Part shown: piece after piece, positions 25,057 to 34,366 of the stretch | How positions within the stretch are numbered: position 1 is the first letter of the stretch | Layout of the letters: each line of letters starts with the position of its first letter | DNA from: Plebeiibacterium sediminum | Lineage (GTDB): Bacteria > Bacteroidota > Bacteroidia > Bacteroidales > Marinilabiliaceae | Assembly (NCBI RefSeq): GCF_026013605.1 | Contig: NZ_JAPDPJ010000024.1 | Coordinates: 18,742 to 82,741 of the forward strand | DNA: 64,000 nucleotides | Direction of reading: 5' to 3' | Notes under the pieces: generated by a model | The model's database searches: none | What the model was told of the DNA's origin: nothing | Seen by the model: the letters and a program-made list of their open reading frames with translations, nothing else | Translations under genes and position numbers: made by a program

Positions 25057-27234
25057 ATGCAAAAGATAGGCGCTGCCTTGACTTTTGTGATGCTTTGCTT
25101 TACGTATATTGCGAGCGCACAAACAACAATTATTAAAGGAAAAATTACGCAAGAAAATACCAAAGGTGTTCTACCCGGAGTAAATGTATATTTTGCAGGA
25201 ACCACAATTGGCTCTGCAACAAACAATAACGGAGACTACCAGTTTAAAATTAACAAACCCGGCACCTACGATTTAATTGTTTCTTATTCTGGTTTTAAAC
25301 GCATCAGAGAAACGGTAACCATTAATGCCGGAGATAATGTATTTGATTTTGAAATGACTGAATCCGATAACAAGTTGGGTGAAGTTGTGGTTACCGGAAC
25401 AGGAACACCACATCATTTAAAATCAGCTCCTGTGCCAACAGAAATTATTTCAAAGAAAACCATTGAAAGCGTTGGTGCACCGGACTTCGAACATTTAATG
25501 ATGACTTTAAGTCCTTCATTTGATTTTAATCCTGGTTCTATGGGATCTTTGATGAAATTGAATGGTTTAGGTAACGATTTTATTCTGGTACTAATCAATG
25601 GGAAACGCATCTATGGCGATGTTGGTGGAAACTCTGACCTAAACCGTATTAACCCGGATGATATTGAACGTATTGAAATTGTAAAAGGTGCTTCGTCGTT
25701 ACTTTACGGAACCGATGCTATTGCCGGAGTAATCAATATCATTACTAAAAAATCAAATCAAAAAGTACATGTTAGCAATGCTTCAAGAATAAGAAGCTTT
25801 AATACCTGGCAACAAAACAATGCTTTGGATTTAAACATTGGTAAACTATCATCCCGCACTTCATTTACAAAAAAACACTCTGATGGATGGCAATTGAGTA
25901 AAAATGAATTAGACGATGAAGAATTGATAGAAACTGAGGCTCAGGCACAAATTGAATACGATGATTATACCATTAGTCAGCATTTAGACTATGATATTAC
26001 TAAAAAACTATCGGTTTACGCCGAAGGAAGTTACTACGAAAAAGACCGATTCCGTCCGCAATCTGTAGGTAAATATGGGTACTATTTTGAAGATATAACT
26101 TTGGGTGCCGGAGTAAAATATTTAATCAATCAAAAAGATTTTATCACCCTCGATTACCATAATGATCACAACAAATATTACTACAGATATAATCAGGAAT
26201 ACAAAGATTACGCTAAAGGTGACTTATCAATCAACAATGACCAACAGCTATCTAATGCACAATTAAAATATATCAAGTCGATTTCTAAAAACAATAAGCT
26301 TTCGTTAGGAGCAGATTACCTGAACGAAAAAATGGTTTCGGACAGAGTAATTGCAGGAAAAGCTGATGTAAACACTTATGCATTTTTAGCTCAGGATGAA
26401 TTGAAATTTTTCGAAAACCTGAATATTGTAGCAGGCGCCCGATTGGTAAAACATGAAGAGTTTGGTACAGCATTTATTCCAAAGGTTTCTGTGCTTTATC
26501 GTTGGAATAAAATAAACCTGAGAGGTACATATGGCTTGGGTTACAAAGCTCCAACACTTAAAGAACTTTATTACGAATACCATAAAGGTTCTACTGTATA
26601 CATGGGAAATACAGATCTTGATCCTCAAAAATCCCAGTACAGTTCTTTGGGATTTGAATACAATACTCAAAAAACATCGTTTAGTGTATCTGCATATCGT
26701 AATGATGTAGATGATTTGATTGATTATAAATCAGAAGATTTAAAGCCTGGCGATGCTGAGGATGGTATTAAAACAAGAAGAAAACATTATAATATTGACG
26801 AGACCAGATCTCAAGGTATTGATGTATTGTTTAATAGGGTACTAGGTGCCGGTTTTTCAATAGGCGGCGGATATAGCTATGTAGATGCTAAAGACCTGAG
26901 CAATGATGTGAAACTTGAAGGTGTTGCTGAAAATTACGGTAATATTCATCTGGATTATAACTATACTGCTGATGATTACACATTTGGAGCGTCAATTACA
27001 GGGCGTTTTCAGGATGAGAAATTCTATGATGATGGTAATGCAAAAGGATACCAGTTGCTTAACTTTTCAACACGTCAAAAATTCACCGCAATAAAAAATA
27101 TGAATATAGAATTAACTGCCGGAATCGATAACATACTTGATTTCGTTGATGATAGTCCCTATGGTTCGCACTACGGAACATTGTCACCAGGCAGAACATT
27201 TTTTATGGGAGTAACTATAAATTTTTCAAAATAA
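25057..27234 (+). CDS. TonB-dependent corrinoid receptor (BtuB-like)
   Basis: A 725-residue outer-membrane receptor. After the signal peptide (residues 1-~22, ends IASAQ) comes a carboxypeptidase-regulatory-like domain (residues ~28-105, GVLPGVNVYFAGTTIGS), then the plug (GEVVVTGTGTPHHLKSAPVPTEII, IERIEIVKGASSLLYGTDAIAGVINIITK) and a beta-barrel ending in a C-terminal Phe-Ser-Lys strand. Placement directly behind a cobalamin riboswitch makes a corrinoid the likely ligand; heme or cobalt chelates remain possible. It is the first gene of the operon. Confidence 0.88.
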   Translation: MQKIGAALTFVMLCFTYIASAQTTIIKGKITQENTKGVLPGVNVYFAGTTIGSATNNNGDYQFKINKPGTYDLIVSYSGFKRIRETVTINAGDNVFDFEMTESDNKLGEVVVTGTGTPHHLKSAPVPTEIISKKTIESVGAPDFEHLMMTLSPSFDFNPGSMGSLMKLNGLGNDFILVLINGKRIYGDVGGNSDLNRINPDDIERIEIVKGASSLLYGTDAIAGVINIITKKSNQKVHVSNASRIRSFNTWQQNNALDLNIGKLSSRTSFTKKHSDGWQLSKNELDDEELIETEAQAQIEYDDYTISQHLDYDITKKLSVYAEGSYYEKDRFRPQSVGKYGYYFEDITLGAGVKYLINQKDFITLDYHNDHNKYYYRYNQEYKDYAKGDLSINNDQQLSNAQLKYIKSISKNNKLSLGADYLNEKMVSDRVIAGKADVNTYAFLAQDELKFFENLNIVAGARLVKHEEFGTAFIPKVSVLYRWNKINLRGTYGLGYKAPTLKELYYEYHKGSTVYMGNTDLDPQKSQYSSLGFEYNTQKTSFSVSAYRNDVDDLIDYKSEDLKPGDAEDGIKTRRKHYNIDETRSQGIDVLFNRVLGAGFSIGGGYSYVDAKDLSNDVKLEGVAENYGNIHLDYNYTADDYTFGASITGRFQDEKFYDDGNAKGYQLLNFSTRQKFTAIKNMNIELTAGIDNILDFVDDSPYGSHYGTLSPGRTFFMGVTINFSK

Positions 27235-27251
27235 TAACTGTTTGTTTTTTC

Positions 27252-27320
27252 AATTAAAACCACAGAGTATCAACTCATATGCACATTGTTTTCCTGCTAC
27301 GGATACTCTGTGGTTTAATT
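27252..27320 (+). terminator. inverted repeat after the TonB receptor gene
   Basis: AATTAAAACCACAGAGTATC and GATACTCTGTGGTTTAATT pair almost perfectly (one bulged base) around a ~30-base loop. It may partially stop transcription after the receptor gene or stabilise its mRNA. Confidence 0.5.
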
Positions 27321-27354
27321 AAAATGAATAATAATACTGGCCTGGCCAGGGTAA

Positions 27355-28806
27355 ATGATCAATCACATGAGAAAAATATTTTTTCAGGTACATAAAATCA
27401 CAGGAGCCATTATGAGTTTGATGTGCTTGATTTGGTTTTTAACCGGTATCGTTCTCATCTTTACAGGTTACCCTCATGCCTCTCGCGAAAAACGCTTTCT
27501 TCATCTAGAAACATTCTCACCCCAGGAAATTCAAAACTTACAAGCTCCGGATTCATCTTTTAAAGGATCTGTTGAATTGGAAAAATATTTAGGACAACCT
27601 GTATACCGAGTTTCTTCTGGCAGAAAAACCCAAAAAGTTTACAATGCCCAAACCTTAGAACCCCTCAAAGCATTTACCATTGATCAGGCAGATCAATTGG
27701 CATCGTCCTATACCCAATCTACTTCACACAAAATTTCAATCAGTAACCAACTTGATCAGTGGGTGCCCTGGAGCTATTACAAAACCCTCCTACCCTTTTA
27801 TAAATGCTATATGAATGATGATGCTCACTCGGTGGTTTATGTTTCGCAAAAGACAGGAAGCATCATTCAAAAAACAACCCGAAAAGAAAGATGGATTGCC
27901 TATTTCAGCGCCATTCCTCATTGGGTATATTTTGTGAGTCTGCGCAATCAAATGGGCTTATGGAAAACTATCATGATCATCCTATCCGTTTTAGGATTAT
28001 TAGCCAGTATTTCAGGGATTGCAGTAGGCATCTATCGTAAAAAGAAAAATCGCATTACTCCATTTAAAAAGTTCAACTACAAGTGGCATCACATCTTCGG
28101 ATACTTTTTTGGCGTTTTTGTTTTCACTTTTATTTTAAGTGGTTTGATATCTATAACCAACATTCCGGATTGGATGGTTGGTATTTCTAGGAAGGAGAAA
28201 ATTACCTGGGATCAAAAACTGGATCTTACAAAAAGCAAAAGCATTGCACCTTCTGCTATTTATAAAGCAATAAAAAACAAGGAAGGAATACGAAAAATAG
28301 AATGGAAAACTATTTTCAATACACCCTATTATTTAGTGTATTATAATGATTATCAGGTTCCGGAAGCTTATTTCCTGAAGAATGGATCTGTTCAACCGGC
28401 CAATGAATATGAGCTTTCTGCTATTAAAAAACAGGCTCAGGAAAAGTTTGGGAAATACAATCCTGAAGTAAGCATTCGAAAGGGGTACGATAATTATTAT
28501 AGTTCGAATGCAATGCTTTATATTCCACAAATAGCCTATAAAGTAGTTTTAAACGATGATGCCAAAACCTGGCTTTATATCAACCCTCAAACAGGAGAAG
28601 AAATATTACGATATAATAAAAATAAGCGCGTAAGAAGATGGTTATACCGGGCTTTACATACTTTTAATTTTCAGTTTTTAAAAGAAATGGACTGGCTCAG
28701 AAAAACCCTGCTAATTATCGTTTCTATTGCAGGAATTATCATCTGTTACACAGGTTTGATACTTTCTAAAAAGTTTTTTAAACAAATTCTTAATATAAAG
28801 TCTTAG
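27355..28806 (+). CDS. PepSY-associated transmembrane protein
   Basis: A 483-residue inner-membrane protein of the PepSY-TM (PiuB/iron-regulated) group. The first helix is preceded by the family motif QVHKITGAIMSL; further helices lie near 205-225 (MIILSVLGLLASISGIAVGIY), 245-270 (HHIFGYFFGVFVFTFILSGLIS, with a conserved His) and 455-475. PepSY-like segments lie between helices. Members often reduce or process metal complexes near TonB receptors; here the operon suggests a corrinoid- or cobalt-related role, which is inference. A Met at 27367 is an alternative start. cbiK starts four bases downstream. Confidence 0.78.
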   Translation: MINHMRKIFFQVHKITGAIMSLMCLIWFLTGIVLIFTGYPHASREKRFLHLETFSPQEIQNLQAPDSSFKGSVELEKYLGQPVYRVSSGRKTQKVYNAQTLEPLKAFTIDQADQLASSYTQSTSHKISISNQLDQWVPWSYYKTLLPFYKCYMNDDAHSVVYVSQKTGSIIQKTTRKERWIAYFSAIPHWVYFVSLRNQMGLWKTIMIILSVLGLLASISGIAVGIYRKKKNRITPFKKFNYKWHHIFGYFFGVFVFTFILSGLISITNIPDWMVGISRKEKITWDQKLDLTKSKSIAPSAIYKAIKNKEGIRKIEWKTIFNTPYYLVYYNDYQVPEAYFLKNGSVQPANEYELSAIKKQAQEKFGKYNPEVSIRKGYDNYYSSNAMLYIPQIAYKVVLNDDAKTWLYINPQTGEEILRYNKNKRVRRWLYRALHTFNFQFLKEMDWLRKTLLIIVSIAGIIICYTGLILSKKFFKQILNIKS

Positions 28807-28810
28807 TCTA

Positions 28811-29683
28811 ATGACAAAAAGAATCGTTTTTTTATCGATGTTTACATTGCTATTTGCAATGACTCATCAAAATATAAAGGCTCAAAAGATGAAAACAAAA
28901 GGCATATTATTAGTTTCTTTCGGTAGTAGTTATCCGGAAGCCCAGGCTGCTTTTCAAAATATTGAGGAAGAAACTTTAAAAAGTTTCCCTGACACAAAAA
29001 TATATTGGGCATATACTTCCAAATTTATAAGACGTAAACTGGCACGAAATGGAAAATATATTGACTCTCCGGCTCAGGCTTTAGCCAGAATGTCTGAAGA
29101 TGGCATTACGCATATTGCCGTTCAGTCGCTGCATGTTATTCCGGGAAGTGAATATCACGATTTGCAGACTACAGTTGATGCTTTTGCTGTGATTCCTAAA
29201 GGTCCGCAAAAAATTATATTGGGTGATCCATTGCTATACAACAACCAGGATAATAAAGAACTTGCTGAGGCTTTAAAGGATATTTTTTCAGCTCAGCTTC
29301 ATAAACATGAGGCCTTGTTATTCATGGGCCATGGAACAAGTCATTTCAGTAACATTTATTACCCAGGCTTTGAATATTACCTTCAAAAACAAATGCCACA
29401 AGCCTATATGGGTACCGTTGAAGGTTATCCTGAATTAGGGGATGTCATTGAATCATTACATAAAGAAAAAATCAAAAATGTAATTCTTGCTCCATTTATG
29501 ACCGTTTGTGGCGATCATGTTCAAAATGACATGGTTGGAGAGGAAAAAGAAAGTTGGAAATCAATGTTAGAGGCTGAAGGTTTTACCGTAACGCCAAGTT
29601 TAAAAGGCTTGGCTGAGTACGACAACATTGTTTCTATTTACATCAAACACTTAAAAAAGAGCTGGGATGAATTGGATCAATAA
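28811..29683 (+). CDS. cbiK: sirohydrochlorin cobaltochelatase, exported CbiK type
   Basis: A 290-residue class II chelatase that inserts Co2+ into sirohydrochlorin, the first committed step of the anaerobic cobalamin pathway. Metal-binding His residues are in VQSLHVIPGSEYHDL and LFMGHGTSHFSN, and the fold begins KGILLVSFGSSYPEAQ. Before it sits a signal peptide (residues 1-~25, MFTLLFAM core, ends IKAQ), so the protein is probably periplasmic, like CbiKP of Desulfovibrio. An internal Met27 could produce a cytoplasmic form. Its end overlaps the next gene by 17 bases. Confidence 0.88.
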   Translation: MTKRIVFLSMFTLLFAMTHQNIKAQKMKTKGILLVSFGSSYPEAQAAFQNIEEETLKSFPDTKIYWAYTSKFIRRKLARNGKYIDSPAQALARMSEDGITHIAVQSLHVIPGSEYHDLQTTVDAFAVIPKGPQKIILGDPLLYNNQDNKELAEALKDIFSAQLHKHEALLFMGHGTSHFSNIYYPGFEYYLQKQMPQAYMGTVEGYPELGDVIESLHKEKIKNVILAPFMTVCGDHVQNDMVGEEKESWKSMLEAEGFTVTPSLKGLAEYDNIVSIYIKHLKKSWDELDQ

Positions 29684-30788
29684 GACTGGCTTCTTAATGA
29701 TGGTTATTTTCTGTAGTTGTAACTCAGGAAATAAAACAATGAAACAAAGTGCAGCTTCCCTTGAAAAGAAAGCTTTAGATTATGCCAAGGAATTTTCAAT
29801 AGAGCAAAATGATGAAGTAAAGCAACTGACCATTTATACCAGTGCTGACGATCGGGATCATAAAGAAACCTACAACCTCGTTTATGATGCTGCTTTAAAA
29901 TTAAAATATGCCAACAGCATCAAAGTACCTTGTAAAAAAATTATTTGTCTTTCTTCAACTCAATTATCATATTTTTTTGAGTTGGATGATATTGACAACA
30001 TTGCAGCCATTAATAGCAGCAGATATCTGAAGCACAAAGGCATGCATCAAAAAGTAAAAGAAGGTGCTGTTAAAAAAATTGGTAAAGAAGGTAGCTTTAA
30101 TCTTGAAGTGATTGCCGCTATTAATCCGGATGTGATTTTTGTTTCTCCATTTAAAGCAGGAGGTTTTGATGCTTTACGAAACATGGGAATCCCTTTGGTG
30201 CCGGTTGCGGCTTACAACGAAAAAACACCTCTTGGAAGAGCTGAATGGATTAAGATGATCTCTTTATTTATTGATAAGGAGCAAAAAGCAGATTCTATCT
30301 TTAACAAAATAGAAAGTAATTATGCGCATCTAAAATCATTGACCGATACCGTGAAATACCGACCAACCGTTTTTTCGGGTAAAATGAGATCAGGAAGCTG
30401 GTATGTTCCGGGAGGAGAAAGCTTTTACGCACATTATTTTAAGGATGCGGGTGCTGATTACATCATAAAAGATAATCATCAGGGAGCTTACCCTTTGGAT
30501 TTTGAAACCATGTATAAAAAAGCTTTTGATTGTGACTATTGGCGCATTATTAATCCCGAAAAAGATGGGTTTTCTTTAACTGATCTGGCAGAGCAAGATA
30601 GCAGATATAAAGATTTTAAAGCGTTTCAGAATGGCAATGTACTGTTTTGCAATATTCGTCAGAAACCCTATTACGAACAAGCCGCTGTTAAACCGGATGT
30701 TTTATTGGCAGATTACATTCATTTCTTTCATCCTGATTTATTACCTGAGTATTCACCTGAATTTTATGAAAAACTGAATGACAAGTAA
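29667..30788 (+). CDS. btuF: BtuF-like substrate-binding lipoprotein
   Basis: A 373-residue ABC transporter binding protein of the cobalamin/Fe-siderophore/heme class. The N-terminus ends in a lipobox-like FCSCNSG, so it is a lipoprotein. Segments typical of the fold include IICLSSTQLSYFFELD, LEVIAAINPDVIFVSPF and PTVFSGKMRSGSWYVPGGESF. Its position between cbiK and the FecCD permease makes a corrinoid the likely cargo, although cobalt-tetrapyrrole or heme cannot be excluded. It overlaps cbiK by 17 and the permease by 11 bases, so translation is coupled. Confidence 0.82.
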   Translation: MNWINKTGFLMMVIFCSCNSGNKTMKQSAASLEKKALDYAKEFSIEQNDEVKQLTIYTSADDRDHKETYNLVYDAALKLKYANSIKVPCKKIICLSSTQLSYFFELDDIDNIAAINSSRYLKHKGMHQKVKEGAVKKIGKEGSFNLEVIAAINPDVIFVSPFKAGGFDALRNMGIPLVPVAAYNEKTPLGRAEWIKMISLFIDKEQKADSIFNKIESNYAHLKSLTDTVKYRPTVFSGKMRSGSWYVPGGESFYAHYFKDAGADYIIKDNHQGAYPLDFETMYKKAFDCDYWRIINPEKDGFSLTDLAEQDSRYKDFKAFQNGNVLFCNIRQKPYYEQAAVKPDVLLADYIHFFHPDLLPEYSPEFYEKLNDK

Positions 30789-31815
30789 TAAGCAAACATC
30801 TCTAATTATAATTCTCTGCATTGTATTGCTTTTGGTATTGATGGTTCTCAACTTAACATTGGGTTCTATTAATATTCCATTGCATGAGTTTAAAGCCATC
30901 TTTTTAGGCTCAGATACTGCCAATACGGTGTATTCGAATATTGTATTTAAAACCCGGTTACCTCAAACAATTGTAAGCATAGGTGCCGGAATGGCATTGG
31001 GTATATCAGGCTTATTAATGCAAACCTTATTTCGTAATCCGCTGGCCGGTCCATCTATCCTTGGAATTTCGTCAGGTTCGAGCCTGGGAGTGGCATTTGC
31101 CATGTTATTTACCGGTAATATACTGGGATTATCTTTTACAAATATGGGCGCTTGGGGCGATTTTGGAGCTATTGTTTCTTCCTTATTGGGTGCAGCTGCA
31201 GTCATGTTTCTGATTATGTTCATCAGTAATCATATTGGAGGAACTTTAAGTGTTTTGATTATAGGAGTTATGATAGGATACTTATCCAGCTCATTAGTAA
31301 GCTTGTTGAAATATTACAGTCCCGAGGAAGATGTTCACAATTATGTAATCTGGGGCTTGGGAAGTTTTAGCAGAATGGCTCCTGCCCATGCATGGATATT
31401 TTTTATGGTGACTGTAGTGCTTTCTTTTTCCTCTATATTTTTAAATAAACCATTAAACCTATTGGCTTTAGGCGACAGATATGCTGCCAACCTGGGATTA
31501 AAAATAAAGAGTGCCCGATTAGCCATTATTGCATGGTCGGGTATATTGGTTGCCATTGTAACCTCATTTTGCGGTCCCATCATTTTTATTGGTGTTGCTG
31601 TTCCTCATCTGGCCAAATTATTATCAAAAACATCAAACCATCTTTTATTGGTCATCAATACCTGCCTTATTGGCGGAGCCACTACCCTACTCTGCAATTT
31701 AATGGCGCGTTTGCCGGGTGTAGAAAACGAATTACCCATAAATTCAGTTACGGCATTTATTGGTGCTCCGGTGGTTATCTGGGTGATTTGGAACAGAAGA
31801 AAAACGAATAGATGA
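30778..31815 (+). CDS. btuC: BtuC-like FecCD-family permease
   Basis: A 345-residue inner-membrane permease with about ten hydrophobic helices. FecCD signatures are RLPQTIVSIGAGMALGISGLLMQTLFRNPLAGPSILGISSG-type sequence at residues ~60-100, the cytoplasmic loop GDRYAANLGL, and GPIIFIGVAVPHLAKLL, which contacts the ATPase. With the overlapping BtuF-like and downstream BtuD-like genes it would form a complete corrinoid importer. Confidence 0.87.
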   Translation: MTSNKQTSLIIILCIVLLLVLMVLNLTLGSINIPLHEFKAIFLGSDTANTVYSNIVFKTRLPQTIVSIGAGMALGISGLLMQTLFRNPLAGPSILGISSGSSLGVAFAMLFTGNILGLSFTNMGAWGDFGAIVSSLLGAAAVMFLIMFISNHIGGTLSVLIIGVMIGYLSSSLVSLLKYYSPEEDVHNYVIWGLGSFSRMAPAHAWIFFMVTVVLSFSSIFLNKPLNLLALGDRYAANLGLKIKSARLAIIAWSGILVAIVTSFCGPIIFIGVAVPHLAKLLSKTSNHLLLVINTCLIGGATTLLCNLMARLPGVENELPINSVTAFIGAPVVIWVIWNRRKTNR

Positions 31816-31875
31816 TGGCACAAGGGAAAGAGAGGAAATTTTAGTTTATAAGGCCAGAGACCTAAATAAAAAAGA

Positions 31876-31957
31876 CATAGCGAGACGCTATGCCTAACAC
31901 GAGAAATCTATCGGACTGAAGGTCCGTAATATAATAGCCCAGTGTGTAAGCACTGGG
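31876..31957. repeat. three-hairpin intergenic repeat, btuC-btuD gap
   Basis: Three perfect stem-loops lie in the gap: CATAGCG-AGA-CGCTATG (31876-31892), CGGAC-TGAAG-GTCCG (31912-31926) and CCCAGTG-TGTAAG-CACTGGG (31938-31957). The last two recur as a pair with the same 11-base spacing at 37515-37560. Confidence 0.75.
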
Positions 31958-31997
31958 AAAAATGTTAAAGGTTTAGGATAAAAATTAATGAAAAACC

Positions 31998-33014
31998 GTG
32001 AAGCAAAGTATTTTACATATTAACGAACTCAGCATTGGCTATAAAAGAAAGAACGGACATTTGCATGTGTGCGATCATTTGAATGCTGAAATTGGTTCTG
32101 GCGAGCTGATTTGTTTGCTTGGGGAAAATGGTTCAGGAAAAAGTACGTTGATTCGAACCTTATCAGGTTTTCAGCTTGCTATTTCAGGTGAAGGTACCAT
32201 TTTAGGTAAAAACCTGTTCTCCATAAAAGAGAAAGAAATGGCTTTGCTCACAGCGGTGGTTTTAACGGATCGTATTGATGTTCCCAACGCCACAGTTGAG
32301 GAGTTGGTCAGTTTGGGCCGTAGTCCGTTTACCAATTTGATGGGGCGCCTTTCTAAAAACGATAAAAAAGTAGTTGCTGAGTCCATTGAAAAATGTGGCA
32401 TTAAACACAAAGCCAACGAGCAACTCAGTAACCTTAGTGATGGTGAGAAACAAAAGGTTTTTATTGCAAAAGCTTTGGCTCAGGATACGCCTTTGATTAT
32501 TCTGGATGAACCCACTGCCTTTTTAGATCTTCCGGCTCGTGTTGAAATCATTCAGCTTTTACGTGAAATTGCCATGACCTCATCAAAGTCTATTTTAATG
32601 TCCACTCATGATTTGGATTTGGCGATTCAAATGGCTGATAAACTTTGGTTGCTGCCTAAAGGAGGCCCTCTGATCACTGGAACTCCTGAAGATTTGTTGC
32701 TTCAAAATGCTTTTGAAAAGTTATTTGTGGAACGAGGCGTTGAGTTTGATAATAAAACTGGTCTTTTTAAAGTAAAACATAAGCACGATAGAGAATTAGC
32801 AGTAAAAGGACATGGTTTTGAGTATGTTCTCCTTCGCAGAGCTTTTGCCCGAAGAGGAATAAAATTAACTCAGGCTAATGATCAAAAAGATATCTGGTTG
32901 GAGATTCCTCAAAAAGGAAATGCCCATTTCAACCTGCACAAAGAAGGTAAAATGGTAGCATCAGAAACTACGGTTGAAAAAATTGTGGAACACACTTTAA
33001 CCTATCTAAACTAA
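31998..33014 (+). CDS. btuD: BtuD-like ABC ATPase with C-terminal extension
   Basis: A 338-residue ATPase. Walker A is LLGENGSGKSTLIR (residue ~37), signature LSDGEKQKVFIAKAL, Walker B LIILDEPTAFLD, and the H-loop MSTHDLDLAIQ. The ATPase core ends near residue 245; the remaining ~90 residues form an extra domain (GHGFEYVLLRRAFARRGIKL ... AHFNLHKEGKMVASETTVEK) not present in E. coli BtuD. The frame starts with GTG; the ATG ten bases upstream is out of frame. It probably powers the BtuC/BtuF importer. The upstream gap is filled with hairpins. Confidence 0.87.
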   Translation: MKQSILHINELSIGYKRKNGHLHVCDHLNAEIGSGELICLLGENGSGKSTLIRTLSGFQLAISGEGTILGKNLFSIKEKEMALLTAVVLTDRIDVPNATVEELVSLGRSPFTNLMGRLSKNDKKVVAESIEKCGIKHKANEQLSNLSDGEKQKVFIAKALAQDTPLIILDEPTAFLDLPARVEIIQLLREIAMTSSKSILMSTHDLDLAIQMADKLWLLPKGGPLITGTPEDLLLQNAFEKLFVERGVEFDNKTGLFKVKHKHDRELAVKGHGFEYVLLRRAFARRGIKLTQANDQKDIWLEIPQKGNAHFNLHKEGKMVASETTVEKIVEHTLTYLN

Positions 33015-33019
33015 ATATC

Positions 33020-34366
33020 ATGAAGGGATTTATTATAGCAGGTACAAACAGCGGATGCGGAAAAACCACAGCCACCATAGGATTGATGGCTTTACTAAAG
33101 TCGTTAAATTACAATATTACACCCTTTAAAACTGGTCCCGATTATATCGATCCTTTATTTCACAGTAAAGTATTAGGTGTCCCATCTTACAACCTCGATA
33201 GCTTTATGCTTTCAGAATCTGCCATAAAGCATTTGTATAGAAAACATGCTGCCAATGCTGATTTATCTATTATAGAAGGCGTAATGGGCATGTACGACGG
33301 AATGGGACATGAATCCAGGGGAAGCACTTATGAACTAAGCCGTATTTTAGATATTCCGGTTATTCTCGTGGTGAATTGTAAAGGACTATACCAATCTGTT
33401 GCTGCTATTATTAAAGGTTTTGCCAATTATAAAGAGGATACAAAAGTACGTGGAGTTATTTTGAACCATGTTTCAAGTAAAGATCATTTTAAATTCCTTC
33501 AATCAATTATTGAAAAAGAATGTGGCATAAAGTGTATCGGATACATACCCACCAATAAAGATTTTGCGCTTGAAAGTCGCCATCTGGGATTAATACAGGC
33601 GGAAGAGGTAGACGAGTTGGATCACAAAATTGAGTTAATAAAAGAGACTTTTAACCAGACCATCGATTTTAGAAGATTGATGAGTATTGCCGACAATAAA
33701 GAGATCAGTGAAGATTCATTTGAATTACCAAAACTTGATCTATCGGATATACATATTGGTGTGGCATACGATAAGGCTTTCCGTTTTTATTATAAAGATA
33801 ATCTGGAAATACTTAAAGAATTAGGTGCAAACTTACATTACTTCAGCCCAATTGAGGATACTCAGTTACCTGAGGAATGCAATTGCCTTTATTTGGGCGG
33901 TGGATATCCTGAAGTATTTGCCAACGAATTGTCGCAAAACAAAAGTTTGCTTAAAGAGATTAAAGAAAAGATTGATAATGGAATGCCTGCCTATGCAGAA
34001 TGTGGTGGTTTAATGTACCTGACTGAAAAGATTATTACTCAGGATCAGGATGAATATGAAATGACGGGCGTATTTGAAGCTTCGGTGCAAATGACCAAAC
34101 GACTGCAACGATTTGGTTATGCCATTGCACAATATGAAGATGAATCAACACCTTGCCATGAGTTTCACAGATCTCAGATTATTCCTAATCAAACAGATGT
34201 TAATTACGAATTAAAATATCAGCTAAAAAAAACGGAGAAGGAACTGGAATGGCAATGTGGTTTGCAATATAAAAACTGCCTGGGAGCCTATGCCCACGTG
34301 CATTTTTACGCTGACTTAAAGTTTTTTGAAAAGATTACAGAATTATGGAAAAGAGCAATTATATAA
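33020..34366 (+). CDS. cbiA: cobyrinate a,c-diamide synthase
   Basis: A 448-residue ATP- and glutamine-dependent enzyme that amidates the a and c side chains of cobyrinate. Residues ~4-190 carry the P-loop AGTNSGCGKTTATIGL and the KTGPDYIDPLFH block; residues ~245-445 are the glutaminase domain with nucleophile Cys in AYAECGGLMYL and GGYPEVFA. It starts five bases after btuD, and the cbiC start overlaps its end by 22 bases. Confidence 0.94.
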   Translation: MKGFIIAGTNSGCGKTTATIGLMALLKSLNYNITPFKTGPDYIDPLFHSKVLGVPSYNLDSFMLSESAIKHLYRKHAANADLSIIEGVMGMYDGMGHESRGSTYELSRILDIPVILVVNCKGLYQSVAAIIKGFANYKEDTKVRGVILNHVSSKDHFKFLQSIIEKECGIKCIGYIPTNKDFALESRHLGLIQAEEVDELDHKIELIKETFNQTIDFRRLMSIADNKEISEDSFELPKLDLSDIHIGVAYDKAFRFYYKDNLEILKELGANLHYFSPIEDTQLPEECNCLYLGGGYPEVFANELSQNKSLLKEIKEKIDNGMPAYAECGGLMYLTEKIITQDQDEYEMTGVFEASVQMTKRLQRFGYAIAQYEDESTPCHEFHRSQIIPNQTDVNYELKYQLKKTEKELEWQCGLQYKNCLGAYAHVHFYADLKFFEKITELWKRAII

